Shown: positions 9,831 through 19,100, numbered from the stretch's first letter. The stretch: 64,000 bases of DNA from Candidatus Aminicenantota bacterium (GCA_014360005.1 JACIYI010000001.1:124001-188000); one strand, 5' to 3'. Translations and numbers: made by a program. The notes: generated by a model not told the origin, from the sequence alone.

Positions 9831-10277
9831 ATGCCGAGAAGAAAAAAGAAAGTCGAAGAAGAAAGCCGGACCACCTGCGGCTATTACCATATAAGCGCCG
9901 TCGCCCGGATGTATAACATCCACCCCCAGACCCTGCGCCTTTATGAGCGGGAAGGACTGCTTAAGCCTTCAAGAAGCGAAGGCAACACCCGGCTCTATAC
10001 CGAAGACGACCTGAGGCGGCTGGAGATCATCCTGAATTTGATCCGCGACCTCGGAGTCAACCTGGCCGGGGTGGAAGTCATCCTGAACATGCGGGAGAAG
10101 ATGAAGCAGATTGAAAACCAGGTCAACGAGCTTCTGGAATACATCAAGCAGGAGTTCTTCAAGGGGCGGGAAGAGGAGTTTGAAGCTAAGAAGCGCAGCC
10201 TGGTCCACGTGGCGATGGCCAAGCCGATGCCGGTGGAACGGGACGAAGAAGAGCCCAACCGTAATTCCAAGAAATAA
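9831..10277 (+). CDS. hspR: MerR-family heat-shock repressor HspR
   Basis: A 148-residue DNA-binding repressor. ATG 9831 is chosen because AGGAGG lies just upstream; an in-frame TTG at 9801 is less likely. The MerR winged helix-turn-helix covers about residues 17-85 (YHISAVARMYNIHPQTLRLYEREGLL, NTRLYTEDDLRRLE), followed by a helical segment (about 90-115) and a charged tail. HspR in actinobacteria and Helicobacter binds HAIR repeats upstream of dnaK and is encoded in the same operon. Here the gene follows dnaJ, and a HAIR-like site overlaps the dnaK -35 box, which supports the assignment. Confidence 0.9.
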   Translation: MPRRKKKVEEESRTTCGYYHISAVARMYNIHPQTLRLYEREGLLKPSRSEGNTRLYTEDDLRRLEIILNLIRDLGVNLAGVEVILNMREKMKQIENQVNELLEYIKQEFFKGREEEFEAKKRSLVHVAMAKPMPVERDEEEPNRNSKK

Positions 10278-10737
10278 CCCCGAAATTTAATTTTTCGTGC
10301 CCCTTTATTATTCCTTTGTGGCTTGAATTCTGTTATTTTTTTTACATAGGTTAATTTCAGCCGATTATTTCTGGCGCTTATAATCTCCATTTTGTTTTGT
10401 TCATTTTCTTTTTCTTCTTTTCCCTTCATCATCATTTTCTTCTCCTCGTTACTCCTACTTTTAATGCCTCTCGTCAGGTGCTCTTCTTGAATCCAGGTTT
10501 CTGTTGCTGTCATTAGGCCGGCCATCTCCGGGACTTGCTGTACTCGTGCCAAATGTTCCAAGTCTTGACTGCACCTGCCCAACCTCGGCCTGAAACCCTT
10601 TTATCCCGCTATTCGTTTAATATTATGAGTGAGGTCAGCAGTCATTCCAGGCTGGAAATGAATTGCAAGAAATATTAAAATTATTATGAAATCAGCCGAC
10701 AAACAATAAGGGTAAAAGCTCGGGTTCAGGTTTTTTC
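10278..10737. other. gene-free stretch between hspR and the sigma factor gene
   Basis: 460 bp of AT-rich sequence. An antisense open frame (9995-10582) runs through it but mostly mirrors hspR and has no family resemblance. I see no clear terminator or convincing promoter. Confidence 0.4.
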
Positions 10738-11583
10738 ATGAAATATCTGGATTACTTGGAATCGCGAAACGTCAAGCTCTACCTGGAGGAGATTTCTAAA
10801 ATCCCACCCATCACCGAGGAAGAAGAAAAACAGCTCGGCCAGAAAATCAAGCGGGGCGACCCCGAGGCCATCAAGCGCCTGATCGAGGGCAACCTGCGCT
10901 TTGTTGTTTCTTACGTCAAGAAATACCAGGGGATGGGCCTGAGCCTGCTGGACCTGATCAACGAGGGCAACCTGGGGCTGGTGGAAGCGGCCCAGCGCTT
11001 CGACCCGGACCGCAACGTCAAGTTCATTTCCTATGCCGTCTGGTGGATCAGGCAGGCCATAGTCCACGCCCTGTCCCAGGCCTCTCATTCCTACAACCTG
11101 CCTCAAAAGGTCTCGGATAAGATTTCCCGGATGAACAAAGAGAGGGAGAATCTCAAGAAAGAACTGGGTCGCGACCCGACCCGCGATGAGCTGGCCGAAC
11201 GCCTCAAGCTGACCCCCGAGGAGGTGGCCGACCTGGAGCTCATTCAGGAACGGGGTTTTTCCCTCAGCGACAAAATCAGCGAGGACGAGGACCTGGAGGT
11301 TGGAGACCGGCTGTCTGACGAGCTCGAGCCCTCGGTTGAGTACCAGCTCATCAAAAACTCTATCGAGCAGCAGATCCGGGAAATCCTAAAAGAGCTGGAT
11401 GAACGCGAAGCTCTTGTGCTAAAATTACGCTTTGGCATCGACAGCGACGAGCCGATGACCCTGCAGGAAATCGGCGACCGACTCGGGCTGACCCGGGAGC
11501 GGATCAGGCAAATTGAACAGCGGGCCATGCGCAAGCTGGCCAGGTCGCAGAAACTGAAACAGTTGAGAGGTTACCTGAATTGA
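10738..11583 (+). CDS. RNA polymerase sigma factor, RpoD/SigA family
   Basis: 281 residues with region 1.2 (VKLYLEEISKIPPITEEEE), region 2 (NLRFVVSYVKKYQGMGLSLLDLINEGN, FISYAVWWIRQAI), region 3 and region 4 (MTLQEIGDRLGLTRERIRQIEQRA). Region 1.1 is absent. It is therefore either a short primary sigma factor or a group 2 paralogue; the sequence alone cannot decide. Region 2.4/4.2 residues are typical of factors that read TTGACA/TATAAT promoters. Its stop overlaps the TTG start of the ATPase gene, so the two are co-translated. Confidence 0.93.
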   Translation: MKYLDYLESRNVKLYLEEISKIPPITEEEEKQLGQKIKRGDPEAIKRLIEGNLRFVVSYVKKYQGMGLSLLDLINEGNLGLVEAAQRFDPDRNVKFISYAVWWIRQAIVHALSQASHSYNLPQKVSDKISRMNKERENLKKELGRDPTRDELAERLKLTPEEVADLELIQERGFSLSDKISEDEDLEVGDRLSDELEPSVEYQLIKNSIEQQIREILKELDEREALVLKLRFGIDSDEPMTLQEIGDRLGLTRERIRQIEQRAMRKLARSQKLKQLRGYLN

Positions 11584-12326
11584 CCGAGGAAAAAGTTTGT
11601 CCGGTTTGCCAGGGCGCGGGCTGGGTGGTCAAGCAGACTGCCAAGGGCCCGGTGGCCAGGCGTTGCCAGTGTTTTAGCGAGCAGCAGGCCAGGCTCCTGC
11701 TGCGACAGGCCCGCATACCCAAACGCTACGAAGTCTGCACCCTCGATAACTACGAGGTTCACCATCCAACTCAGGGTGACGCCCTGAAGATTTCCAAGAA
11801 GTTTGTCAAGAATTACCCGGCGCAGGAAGTGGGCCTGCTCTACATCGGTCCCTGCGGAGTGGGGAAGACCCACCTGGCCGTGGCCGTGATAAGGGAGCTC
11901 ATACTGAAGAAAGGGGCCTACTGCATTTTCTACGATTTCCGGGAACTCATCCGCGATATCCAGAACAGCTACACCCCGGACTCAGAAGTGAGCGAGACCG
12001 ACATTCTGGCACCGGTTTTTAACTGCGAGGTTCTGGTGCTGGACGAGCTGGGGGCCAAGAGGCCGACAGCCTGGGTGGAAGAAACCATTTTCTACATCAT
12101 AAACTACCGCTACAACCAGAAGCGGATGACGATTTTCACCTCTAATTATCTGGACCTTGAGGAAGAGCCCGACCGGCGGGAAGCTTATTACAAGAAGGGC
12201 GATGAGACGCTGGTGGACAGGATCGGGGTGCGGTTGAGGTCGCGGCTCTACGAGATGTGCAAGGTGGTGAATATTGCGGGGGAGGATTACCGCAAGGTGG
12301 CCAAGCAGGCCAGCTACCGCTTCTGA
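11580..12326 (+). CDS. DnaC/IstB-like AAA+ ATPase with N-terminal zinc ribbon
   Basis: 248 residues. An N-terminal CPVCQGAGW...CQC cluster (a predicted zinc ribbon) precedes an AAA+ core with Walker A GPCGVGKTH, Walker B VLVLDELG, and a sensor-1 segment ending TSN. This layout resembles the helicase-loader DnaC/DnaI family; IstB of IS21 is a relative, but no istA is nearby. It starts at TTG 11580, overlapping the sigma factor stop (TTGA). The likely role is loading the replicative helicase. The coupling with a sigma factor is unexplained. Confidence 0.85.
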   Translation: MTEEKVCPVCQGAGWVVKQTAKGPVARRCQCFSEQQARLLLRQARIPKRYEVCTLDNYEVHHPTQGDALKISKKFVKNYPAQEVGLLYIGPCGVGKTHLAVAVIRELILKKGAYCIFYDFRELIRDIQNSYTPDSEVSETDILAPVFNCEVLVLDELGAKRPTAWVEETIFYIINYRYNQKRMTIFTSNYLDLEEEPDRREAYYKKGDETLVDRIGVRLRSRLYEMCKVVNIAGEDYRKVAKQASYRF

Positions 12327-12659
12327 TTGGCTTTTTTTACCACGGTTGCCCTTGAATTTGGCCATTAATTCAAGAAAATTTTAATCTTCTGTTTTCCTGC
12401 CGCTGATAACTTGCCAGTTACAAGATCCAGGCCAATTATTGACAGCAAATATTGGCCGAAATAAAGCTCTCTGGCTTTCAGCCATCGCCAGCAAAATTTA
12501 TTCGTCCCGGTTACCTTTTTCCCTTGACCTTCTTTTGTTCCTCTATTAGACTGGCCTCAAGGCCTAAGAGGGAAAATAGGGGATTTCCGGACAAGGCGAT
12601 TTTTCGGCCAGAAACCGGTTTTCTTCTGAAGCCTGAATATTTCAAAGGAGATAAGAAAC
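12327..12659. other. gene-free stretch
   Basis: 333 bp without a credible gene. TTGACC at 12524-12529 with TATTAG at 12545-12550 (spacer 15) is a weak promoter candidate for the flavodoxin-like gene. An AAGGAG ribosome binding site lies just before 12660. Confidence 0.35.
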
Positions 12660-13157
12660 ATGGAAACGGGAAAAATTCTGACTATAGAATATTTTCATGG
12701 GTCCAAGTTCGGGAACGGGGTCAGGGTGGCTGAAGAATTCAAAAGGTTGATGGGGGAGAAGGGTGTGGCGGTGAATATCCACCATATCAAGGAAACTAAA
12801 CCGAAGGCTCTGCCGCCGGCTGACCTTTATATCTTCAGCTCCCCGGGGCGGATGGGCCGGCCCAGAGGTTGCGTCAGGCGGTTTTTGAAGAAAGTTAAAC
12901 TCCCGGCCGGGACGAAATACGCCTTGCTAACCACAGAAGGCGCCCCGCGACCGGATAAAAAGACTGGCCGCATGCCGACGGAAGAAGAGATAGCTAAATG
13001 GCAGAAAGTTCGGCCAAAGATGGATGAAATCCTTCAGGCTAAGGGCTTGGTTAAAGTTGCCGAGGAAAAGGTTTACGTGACCGGGATGAAGGGCCCGCTT
13101 GAGGAAGGCTGGCAGGCAAAAGTCGCCGCCTTCGCCTCTCAGCTCCCGATTATTTAA
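12660..13157 (+). CDS. flavodoxin-like protein
   Basis: 165 residues with a flavodoxin-like pattern. A first beta strand (ILTIEYF) is followed by a loop HGSKFGNGVRVAE in the position of the FMN phosphate loop, then ADLYIFSSPGRMGRP, the strand ALLTTEGAPRP and a helical C-terminus. It probably binds FMN and acts in electron transfer or as a small reductase, but the phosphate loop is not the canonical T/SxTGxT, so cofactor binding is uncertain. AAGGAG at 12644-12649 fixes the start. It is the last protein gene before the tRNA and island junction. Confidence 0.7.
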   Translation: METGKILTIEYFHGSKFGNGVRVAEEFKRLMGEKGVAVNIHHIKETKPKALPPADLYIFSSPGRMGRPRGCVRRFLKKVKLPAGTKYALLTTEGAPRPDKKTGRMPTEEEIAKWQKVRPKMDEILQAKGLVKVAEEKVYVTGMKGPLEEGWQAKVAAFASQLPII

Positions 13158-13468
13158 TGATATGTTGTCTTTTCAGTTGATTGAATATATCCCGGGCGCA
13201 TTGTCTGAAGTTTAGGGAGGGTAATTTCGGGGGCCTTTTTTCGCTCTTTGTCTGAACCCAAATCCAGCCGAACTCCGGCCCTTCTTGCTAATGCCAAAGT
13301 TATGATGTTTCGTTATATGAAAACCTTTATTTCTTATTTATCAGATAAGGCCTTCAAGAAGCCTTTAAGCCCTCTTCGCGTCCTAAGAACTTTATTATCC
13401 ATATTCGCTTCTTATTGGCGACAGATGTTGAAAAACCTGCTGAATTTTGTTATAAATATTGAGCCTGC
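13158..13468. other. gene-free stretch upstream of the tRNA-Asn gene
   Basis: 311 bp. A 76-codon open frame (13248-13478) runs into the tRNA and has no family resemblance, so I do not call it. I see no clear promoter. Confidence 0.4.
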
Positions 13469-13793
13469 TCCTCGGTAGCTCAATCGGCAGAGCGGGTGGC
13501 TGTGGCTATCGCAGCTTCCACGGGAAACCGTGGTTGAAAAACCGGGTGAATTCAGGGAAGCCTGCCCTTCGCCGGTGGCGGAGAATGGTAACCCTGAGCC
13601 AAGCCCTGAGCTAAGCTCGGGGAAGGTGCAGAGACTAGAGCTTCGGCTCGTACTCCGGAGATAATCCGGGGGAAGCGCCCGGCACCCTCCCGTCAGGCGA
13701 CTGACGCGGGTGATGAGATAGTCCAAGCCCAGGAGAAATTCTGGGGCCCTTGTAACCACTAGGTTGGGGGTTCGAGTCCCTCCCGAGGAGCCA
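13469..13793 (+). tRNA. tRNA-Asn(GUU) interrupted by a group I intron
   Basis: Exon 1 is 13469-13503 (35 nt) and exon 2 is 13753-13793 (41 nt, with encoded CCA). Joined, they give a 76-nt cloverleaf: acceptor TCCTCGG/CCGAGGA, TA at 8-9, D stem GCTC/GAGC, anticodon stem GGTGG/CCACT, anticodon loop CTGTTAA, T stem GGGGG/CCCTC with loop TTCGAGT, and discriminator G. The anticodon is GTT, so it decodes Asn codons. The gene is split between anticodon positions 35 and 36, so splicing is needed to make a functional tRNA. Confidence 0.93.
13504..13752 (+). ncRNA. group I self-splicing intron (IC3-like) in tRNA-Asn
   Basis: 249 nt with no internal open frame. The 5' exon ends in U and the intron ends in G, as group I introns require. 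The guide GCAGCT (13511-13516) pairs with exon GGCTGT (13498-13503), giving P1 with the splice-site G-U wobble. P2 is CCACGG-GAAA-CCGTGG. The core elements are visible: P near 13548-13560 (GAATTCAGGGAAG), Q near 13590-13603 (AACCCTGAGCCAAG), R near 13626-13639 (GTGCAGAGACTAGA) and S near 13712-13724 (GATGAGATAGTCC). GACTA in R pairs with TAGTC in S to form P7. P9 is CCCAG-GAGAAATT-CTGGG. R and Q closely resemble those of cyanobacterial tRNA-Leu introns. Confidence 0.92.
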
Positions 13794-13795
13794 TT
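13666..13795 (+). repeat. 130-bp direct repeat, left copy (candidate attachment site)
   Basis: Identical at 129 of 130 positions to 15025-15154. It covers the 3' part of the group I intron from just after the R element (P8, P7 3' strand, P9), then exon 2 and CCA plus two T. The only difference is C versus A seven bases before exon 2 (13749 versus 15108). The left copy belongs to the complete tRNA gene. Confidence 0.95.
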
Positions 13796-13948
13796 CCCCT
13801 TCTATAAATTTGTCTCAATTAAATCTAAATGAAAATTTGCAAAATTGCCATCTAATTTAATCTTCAGCTATACTTGAGTAGGAGAAAAAACCTATTTAAC
13901 GATCCGAGATCCAAAGAGAATTGAAGATAAAGAAAAAGAAATTGTTAT

Positions 13949-14854
13949 TCAGTCTTCTTGAGCGAAGTAGTCACTATCGATTTTTTTAATCTCGATTGTC
14001 TTTTGAACGTTTACCCCAATGTTATGTTCTATCATCAACTCTGCTAGCTTTTTGCCATCAATTAATACTATCTTTTTATCCAAGGATTTAGCATACTCCT
14101 CAGCATCCTTTGAAAAGTAAGATGTAGTAATAAAAATGCCCTTGCTCGCTTTCTTGCCCAGAAGAGCGCCGGCGAATTTTTGAATTTCTGGTCTGCCTAC
14201 TACATTGTCCCAACGCTTGGCTTGAAGGTAAATCATATCCAGACCGAGCTTATCTTCTTTTATTATCCCATCTATGCCCTCGTCTCCTGGGCTACCAGTC
14301 AGAGAGCCAGCCTCTTTTAGGGCGCCGCCATAGCCCATTTTCAGTAGCAGCTCTAATACCAGATTTTCAAAGAAATTAGGGCTCATTTTCTTTACTTTTT
14401 CCAAGAGTTCATCTGCCAGCAAATCATTGATTAGTTTGGCATTTTTTTCAATAGCTTCTTCAGGAGTTTCAAATCGGTTTTGTTCATCCTCTATAGATTG
14501 ACCCGATACAGTAGCTTCCTTCCATTTTCTAAAATCTTCATAATTCATAAGAGTCCTAATATTTATTTTATCTGGATTTGATTCTAATAGTTTAAGGCCT
14601 TCTTCTGTTATTGCACAGTGAGCCCTTTTTGTCCTTTTGATTAAACCTGCCTTCAACAAGTATGTTCTTGTCCAGCCCACACGATTATTAATAATTGCCT
14701 GGTTTCCACTTGGAAGCAATAACTCTCGTTCCTCTTTAGATAAGCCAAAATAATCGGATACCTTATCAATTATTTCCGAGATTGAATATTCTTTACCATC
14801 AGATATTACTTTTAAGAACGGAAGCATGCAGGCCTGAAATTCTGGAATGGCCAT
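13949..14854 (-). CDS. mrr: Mrr-like type IV restriction endonuclease
   Basis: 301 residues. The N-terminal part (about 1-95) is the Mrr winged-helix domain. The C-terminal part (about 155-275) is the Mrr catalytic fold with the nuclease pattern E163, D195 (in GDEGIDG) and Q211-A-K213 (LQAKRW), the QxK variant typical of Mrr. It is expected to cut methylated or otherwise modified DNA. It is the sole gene between the two tRNA-Asn repeats and points back towards the tRNA. It is complete, with no frameshift visible. Confidence 0.9.
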   Translation of the reverse strand: MAIPEFQACMLPFLKVISDGKEYSISEIIDKVSDYFGLSKEERELLLPSGNQAIINNRVGWTRTYLLKAGLIKRTKRAHCAITEEGLKLLESNPDKINIRTLMNYEDFRKWKEATVSGQSIEDEQNRFETPEEAIEKNAKLINDLLADELLEKVKKMSPNFFENLVLELLLKMGYGGALKEAGSLTGSPGDEGIDGIIKEDKLGLDMIYLQAKRWDNVVGRPEIQKFAGALLGKKASKGIFITTSYFSKDAEEYAKSLDKKIVLIDGKKLAELMIEHNIGVNVQKTIEIKKIDSDYFAQED

Positions 14855-15024
14855 ATTTCCTTTGAATCCCTTAAAAATTAATTGTTATCTCTAATTAGTA
14901 TAAAACACCTGAACATATTTAATCAAGTTACTCCAAGAAAGGCAGAATATAGGGCAATTTTAAGATAATTGTAATAGTTATAGTATTCTCAAAGGGTGAT
15001 GCTTTGGTAATATTTTTGATTAAA

Positions 15025-15154
15025 CCGGGGGAAGCGCCCGGCACCCTCCCGTCAGGCGACTGACGCGGGTGATGAGATAGTCCAAGCCCAGGAGAAATTC
15101 TGGGGCACTTGTAACCACTAGGTTGGGGGTTCGAGTCCCTCCCGAGGAGCCATT
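15025..15154 (+). pseudogene. truncated copy of intron 3' part and tRNA-Asn 3' exon
   Basis: Right copy of the 130-bp repeat. It lacks exon 1 and the 5' half of the intron, including P1 to P7 5' strand, so it cannot yield a tRNA. Exon 2 with CCA is intact at 15114-15152. The sequence before it (AATATTTTTGATTAAA) has no resemblance to the intron, which gives a sharp left edge. Confidence 0.93.
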
Positions 15155-15195
15155 TTTATTTAGAGAAATTAGTTATCTATTAATAGATTTCAGGC

Positions 15196-16011
15196 TTATC
15201 TTTTATTTCTTTCAAGCAATTCCTCTTTAAGTTCAATTACTTCGACTGGGCATGTCGGGAAATCGTTTTCCCAACAGACCACATAATCGCATTTAATTTC
15301 TCTATGTTCTTTATTTTTAATATGTTCGCGAAATTTTGAGGCCTTAAATTCGAACTCAATATATTTTCTAGCAAATTTATTTCCTATTTTTTCTATTACG
15401 CAACTGTCGGGAAATCCTAATCTTATAAATTCAATTTTCACAAACTTATGACTTTTAAGATTACCTATAAAATACGCAAAAAGGGCAACAACACCCTGTT
15501 CTGAGGTAGGTGCATAGTTCATTACTTCTAAATCTATTGGCTCCCCCAGATTCTCGTCGTTGACAATTTTTTTAAAAAAGGAAGTTTCCTTTGGCACATA
15601 TGTTTTTATATATTTTTCTATCGCAAAAAAATCGGTTTTGGTAATTTCAATAGCTGTCCTGCCCTTTAATTTAATGGGTTGGAATTTTCTATCTTGGAAA
15701 ATTGAAAGCGGAGGATCTATTTCATTTATTAAATTATGTATTTTTATATAATGTGGTCGACTTGCAAGCTTTCTTGGCCTTATCTTAAAACAAATATGAG
15801 GTCCTTTCCAATATTTGTCATTCACCCATTCTTTTTTACTACTGATTACATCAAAAGTGCCGACTACAACAGAATCTCCTGTTGCATAATAAACAATTTT
15901 ATCTCCTTTTTTAATTGAATCAATTTTGCCGGCTTGTTTCTTATCTTTCCCTATGAAGTCATTATGTTGAGAATAGGCTTCAATACTATGGATTATAAGC
16001 CAATATTTCAT
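15196..16011 (-). CDS. predicted EVE-like domain fused to a PD-(D/E)XK-like nuclease domain
   Basis: 271 residues. The N-terminal part (about 1-110) has an EVE/PUA-like pattern: it begins MKYWLII, then has KKGDKIVYYATGDSVVVGTFDV. Such domains read modified bases. The C-terminal part (about 165-265) carries FPDSCVIE, IEFEFKASKFREH and CDYVVCWEND, a pattern I associate with nuclease-like domains in restriction proteins. Together they suggest a type IV (modification-dependent) restriction enzyme. AGGGGG precedes the ATG. The gene is last in the minus-strand cluster after hsdR, 140 bp away. The family call is from memory of motifs only. Confidence 0.55.
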   Translation of the reverse strand: MKYWLIIHSIEAYSQHNDFIGKDKKQAGKIDSIKKGDKIVYYATGDSVVVGTFDVISSKKEWVNDKYWKGPHICFKIRPRKLASRPHYIKIHNLINEIDPPLSIFQDRKFQPIKLKGRTAIEITKTDFFAIEKYIKTYVPKETSFFKKIVNDENLGEPIDLEVMNYAPTSEQGVVALFAYFIGNLKSHKFVKIEFIRLGFPDSCVIEKIGNKFARKYIEFEFKASKFREHIKNKEHREIKCDYVVCWENDFPTCPVEVIELKEELLERNKR

Positions 16012-16151
16012 TAGAATTACCCCCTAAATAACATTTACGTATTTCATGGTCATCCATGATTTTTATTTAATTAATCTTCTAATATTTATGCCTTCACGTA
16101 AATAATATATGATTTATCGTTCATGTTTGCACGTTTAAAGAAATTTTTATC

Positions 16152-19100
16152 TCAGGCGGTGGCCCAATGTTCTGAAAGAAGTTCAGCCTGCTCCAGCACG
16201 GTTTGTGTAGCCTTTTCTTGTTTATCCGGTGGGTAATTATATTTTCTCAATACTCTTTTTACCTGGGCTCTAAGAAAAGCCCTCCGATCCTCACGAATTG
16301 TCCAATCTACTGTGACATTTGATCTCACGGTTTTTACCAGATTCTGGGCAATTTGACGCAGTACTTCATCGCCGAGTATTTTCACGGCACTGTCGTTAGT
16401 TTCAAGAGCATCATAAAAAGCAAGTTCTTCTTCACTCAAGCCTAAAACTTCGCCTCTTTTATCTGCTTGTTTCATCTGTCGGGCAATTTCAATTAATTCT
16501 TCAATTACCTGAATCGCTTCAATTGACCGGTTATGATATCTTTTTATGGCCTCCTCCAGCATTTCGGCAAAGGACTTTGATTGCACCAAGTTCTTTTGTT
16601 TTCTGATTTTTATTTCCGAATCCAGTAGCTTATAAAGGACTTCTACGGCCAGATTTTTATAGGGCATATTTCTGACTTCAGATAAAAATTCTTCAGATAA
16701 AATGGATATGTCAGGTTTTTTCAGACCCGCAGCCGCAAATAAATCAATTACACCTTCGGGAGCAATTGCTTTAGAGACAATTTGTTTTATAGCATGATCC
16801 AATTCCTCTTCAGGTCTGGTCTCAGATGGTGCTTTTTTGGCCAGGCTGTTTCTTACCGCCTGAAAGAAAGCCACATCATCGCGGATCTTTAGGGCTTCCT
16901 CATGTGGCACAGCCAGGGCAAAAGCTTTTGATAGCTCGCTTACGGCTTTTATTAATCTTTCCTTGCCATTTTCCTGAGCAATAACATGCTCCTGAGCTGC
17001 CGGCAATAAAGATAGCCTATCTTCGGGTTTTCCTGTCTTCCAAATCGACCAATCGAACCCATGGAAAAGTCCGAGGCAGATTTCGTATTTCTCTTTCATT
17101 AAGGCCACGACTACATCCTGGTCAATTATGGTGTCGCCTTTACCTCCACTCTGAGTGTATTGAGCCATGGCTTCTTTTAATTCGTAAGCGAGCCCTAAAT
17201 AGTCAACAACTAACCCTCCGGGCTTGTCTTTAAAGACCCGGTTAACACGAGCGATCGCCTGCATCAACCCGTGTGCTTTCATCGGTTTGTCGAGATACAT
17301 GGTATGAAGGCTTGGACAATCAAACCCCGTAAGCCACATATCACGCACTATTACAATCTTAAATGGGTCATTTGGATCCCTGAACCTATTAGCCAGGTGT
17401 TCTCTTCTTCTCTTATCTCTTATATGTTGCTGCCATTCTGGAGGGTCGGAGGCTGAACCAGTCATAACGACTTTTATCATCCCTTTCTCATCATCTTCAT
17501 GATGCCATTCCGGTCTCAACTTGACGATTTGCTTGTACATCTCGACACATATTCTGCGGCTCATACACACAATCATTGCTTTTCCTTCAAGAGCTTCCAG
17601 CCGTCGCTCAAAATGTTCTACAATATCTTTAGCCACGAGCCTGATTCTTTTCTCGGTCCCGACAATAGCCTCTAATTGAGCCCATTTTGTTTTTAGTTTT
17701 TCTTTCTTTTCAAGTTCTTCGCCTTCTGTTACTTCCTCAAACTCAGGGTCAATCCTGGGTTTTTCCCGCTCGTCAAGATCAAGCTTGGCCAGCCTGCTTT
17801 CATAATAAATGGGAACGGTGGCTCCATCCTGAACAGCCCGCTGGATATCATATATGCTGATATAATCGCCAAATACCATCCTGGTATTTTTGTCTGCTCT
17901 CTCCAGTGGAGTCCCGGTAAAGGCGATGAAGGAAGCCCTTGGCAGCGTATCCCTCATATGACGGGCAAACCCGTCTATGAAATCATATTGGCTTCTGTGG
18001 GCTTCATCTGCTATTACAACTATATTTGCCCTTTCAGATAATACAGGATTCAGGTCGCCTTTAATTTCGGGAAAAAATTTCTGAATGGTCGTGAAAATTA
18101 CGCCACCGCTCTTAACTTGTAGTTTTTCCCGCAAATCCTCTCGGCTCTCGGCTTGCACTGGCGGTTGACGCAGAATCTCTTGACAGCGGCAGAATGTTCC
18201 ATATAACTGATCATCCAAATCATTTCTATCAGTAATAACAACAATTGTCGGATTCTGCATTGCCGGCTCTCTAATGATCCTTCCGGCATAGAAAGCCATG
18301 GTTAAGCTTTTTCCAGAGCCCTGAGTATGCCAGACAACGCCGATACGTCTATCACCAGGTTTTCCTCCTGGGTTTCTTCCGGTCATATATTGGCCTTGTT
18401 CTCCAACCTCTTTTTTCCATTTTTCTGGCATTGCTGCTCTTAAAGTTTCAAGAACAGCAATTCTTACTGCGTGGAACTGGTGATAACCGGCCATCTTTTT
18501 TGCTACAGCTCCGCAGCCGTTGTCCTCAAAAACTATGAAATCTCGGATAAGCTCAAGAAAGTACTCTTTATCAAAAACACCCTTTATTAAAACTTCAAGC
18601 TCTGGCCGGCCGATATCTTCAACCTCATTTCCGGCTATTGTTCTCCATGGCTTAAACCATTCCCTTCCAGCAGTCAAAGTGCCAACTCTGGCTTTAACCC
18701 CATCAGAAATCACCAGAAGTTCATTGGGGACAAACAGGCTTGGAATTTCAGCTTTATATGTCTGTAATTGGTTAAAAGCATTTAATATAGTGGCATTTAC
18801 ATCAGCAGGATTTTTAAGTTCAATGACGGCCAGCGGCAATCCATTGACAAACAGCACAATATCTGGCCGACGGTTATGTTTATTTTCGACGACAACAAAT
18901 TGGTTTACTGCTAAAAAATCATTATTTTCCTTGTTATAAAAATCTATAACCTTAACTTGAGCTCCAACGATTTGATCATCATTTCTCCGATATTCTATGT
19001 TCACCCCATTAACGAGCATATTGTGGAAAGCCCTATTTCTGGCCTCAAGAGAGGCGCCTTCTGGTTGCGTTAAGCGGCGAAAGGCATCTTTTAATGCATC

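Larger units (their letters stand above)
13796..15154. mobile_element. minimal island or cassette bracketed by tRNA-Asn/intron repeats
   Basis: 1,359 bp from the end of the intact tRNA to the end of its truncated 3' copy. It contains only one gene, mrr-like, on the minus strand, and is AT-rich compared with the chromosome to the left. This is the geometry of an element inserted at a tRNA 3' end, but there is no integrase and the repeat is unusually long. A tandem duplication of the tRNA followed by replacement of its 5' part would leave the same trace. Confidence 0.65.

Noticed and set aside
9995..10582. antisense open frame of 195 codons over hspR
   Set aside because: It mirrors the hspR coding strand, has biased composition and no family resemblance or ribosome binding site.
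11580..12326. IstB of an IS21-type insertion sequence
   Set aside because: No istA or terminal repeats nearby, and the gene overlaps a sigma factor gene; a helicase-loader-like role fits better.
13469..13793. tRNA-Thr(TGT) reading of the split tRNA
   Set aside because: Joining after CT and before TGTAA also gives a 7-nt loop, but then the intron would end in T and not G, and P1 would lose its splice-site G-U pair. The Asn(GTT) join satisfies both rules.
15025..15154. second functional tRNA-Asn gene
   Set aside because: It lacks exon 1 and the 5' half of the intron, so no cloverleaf can form.
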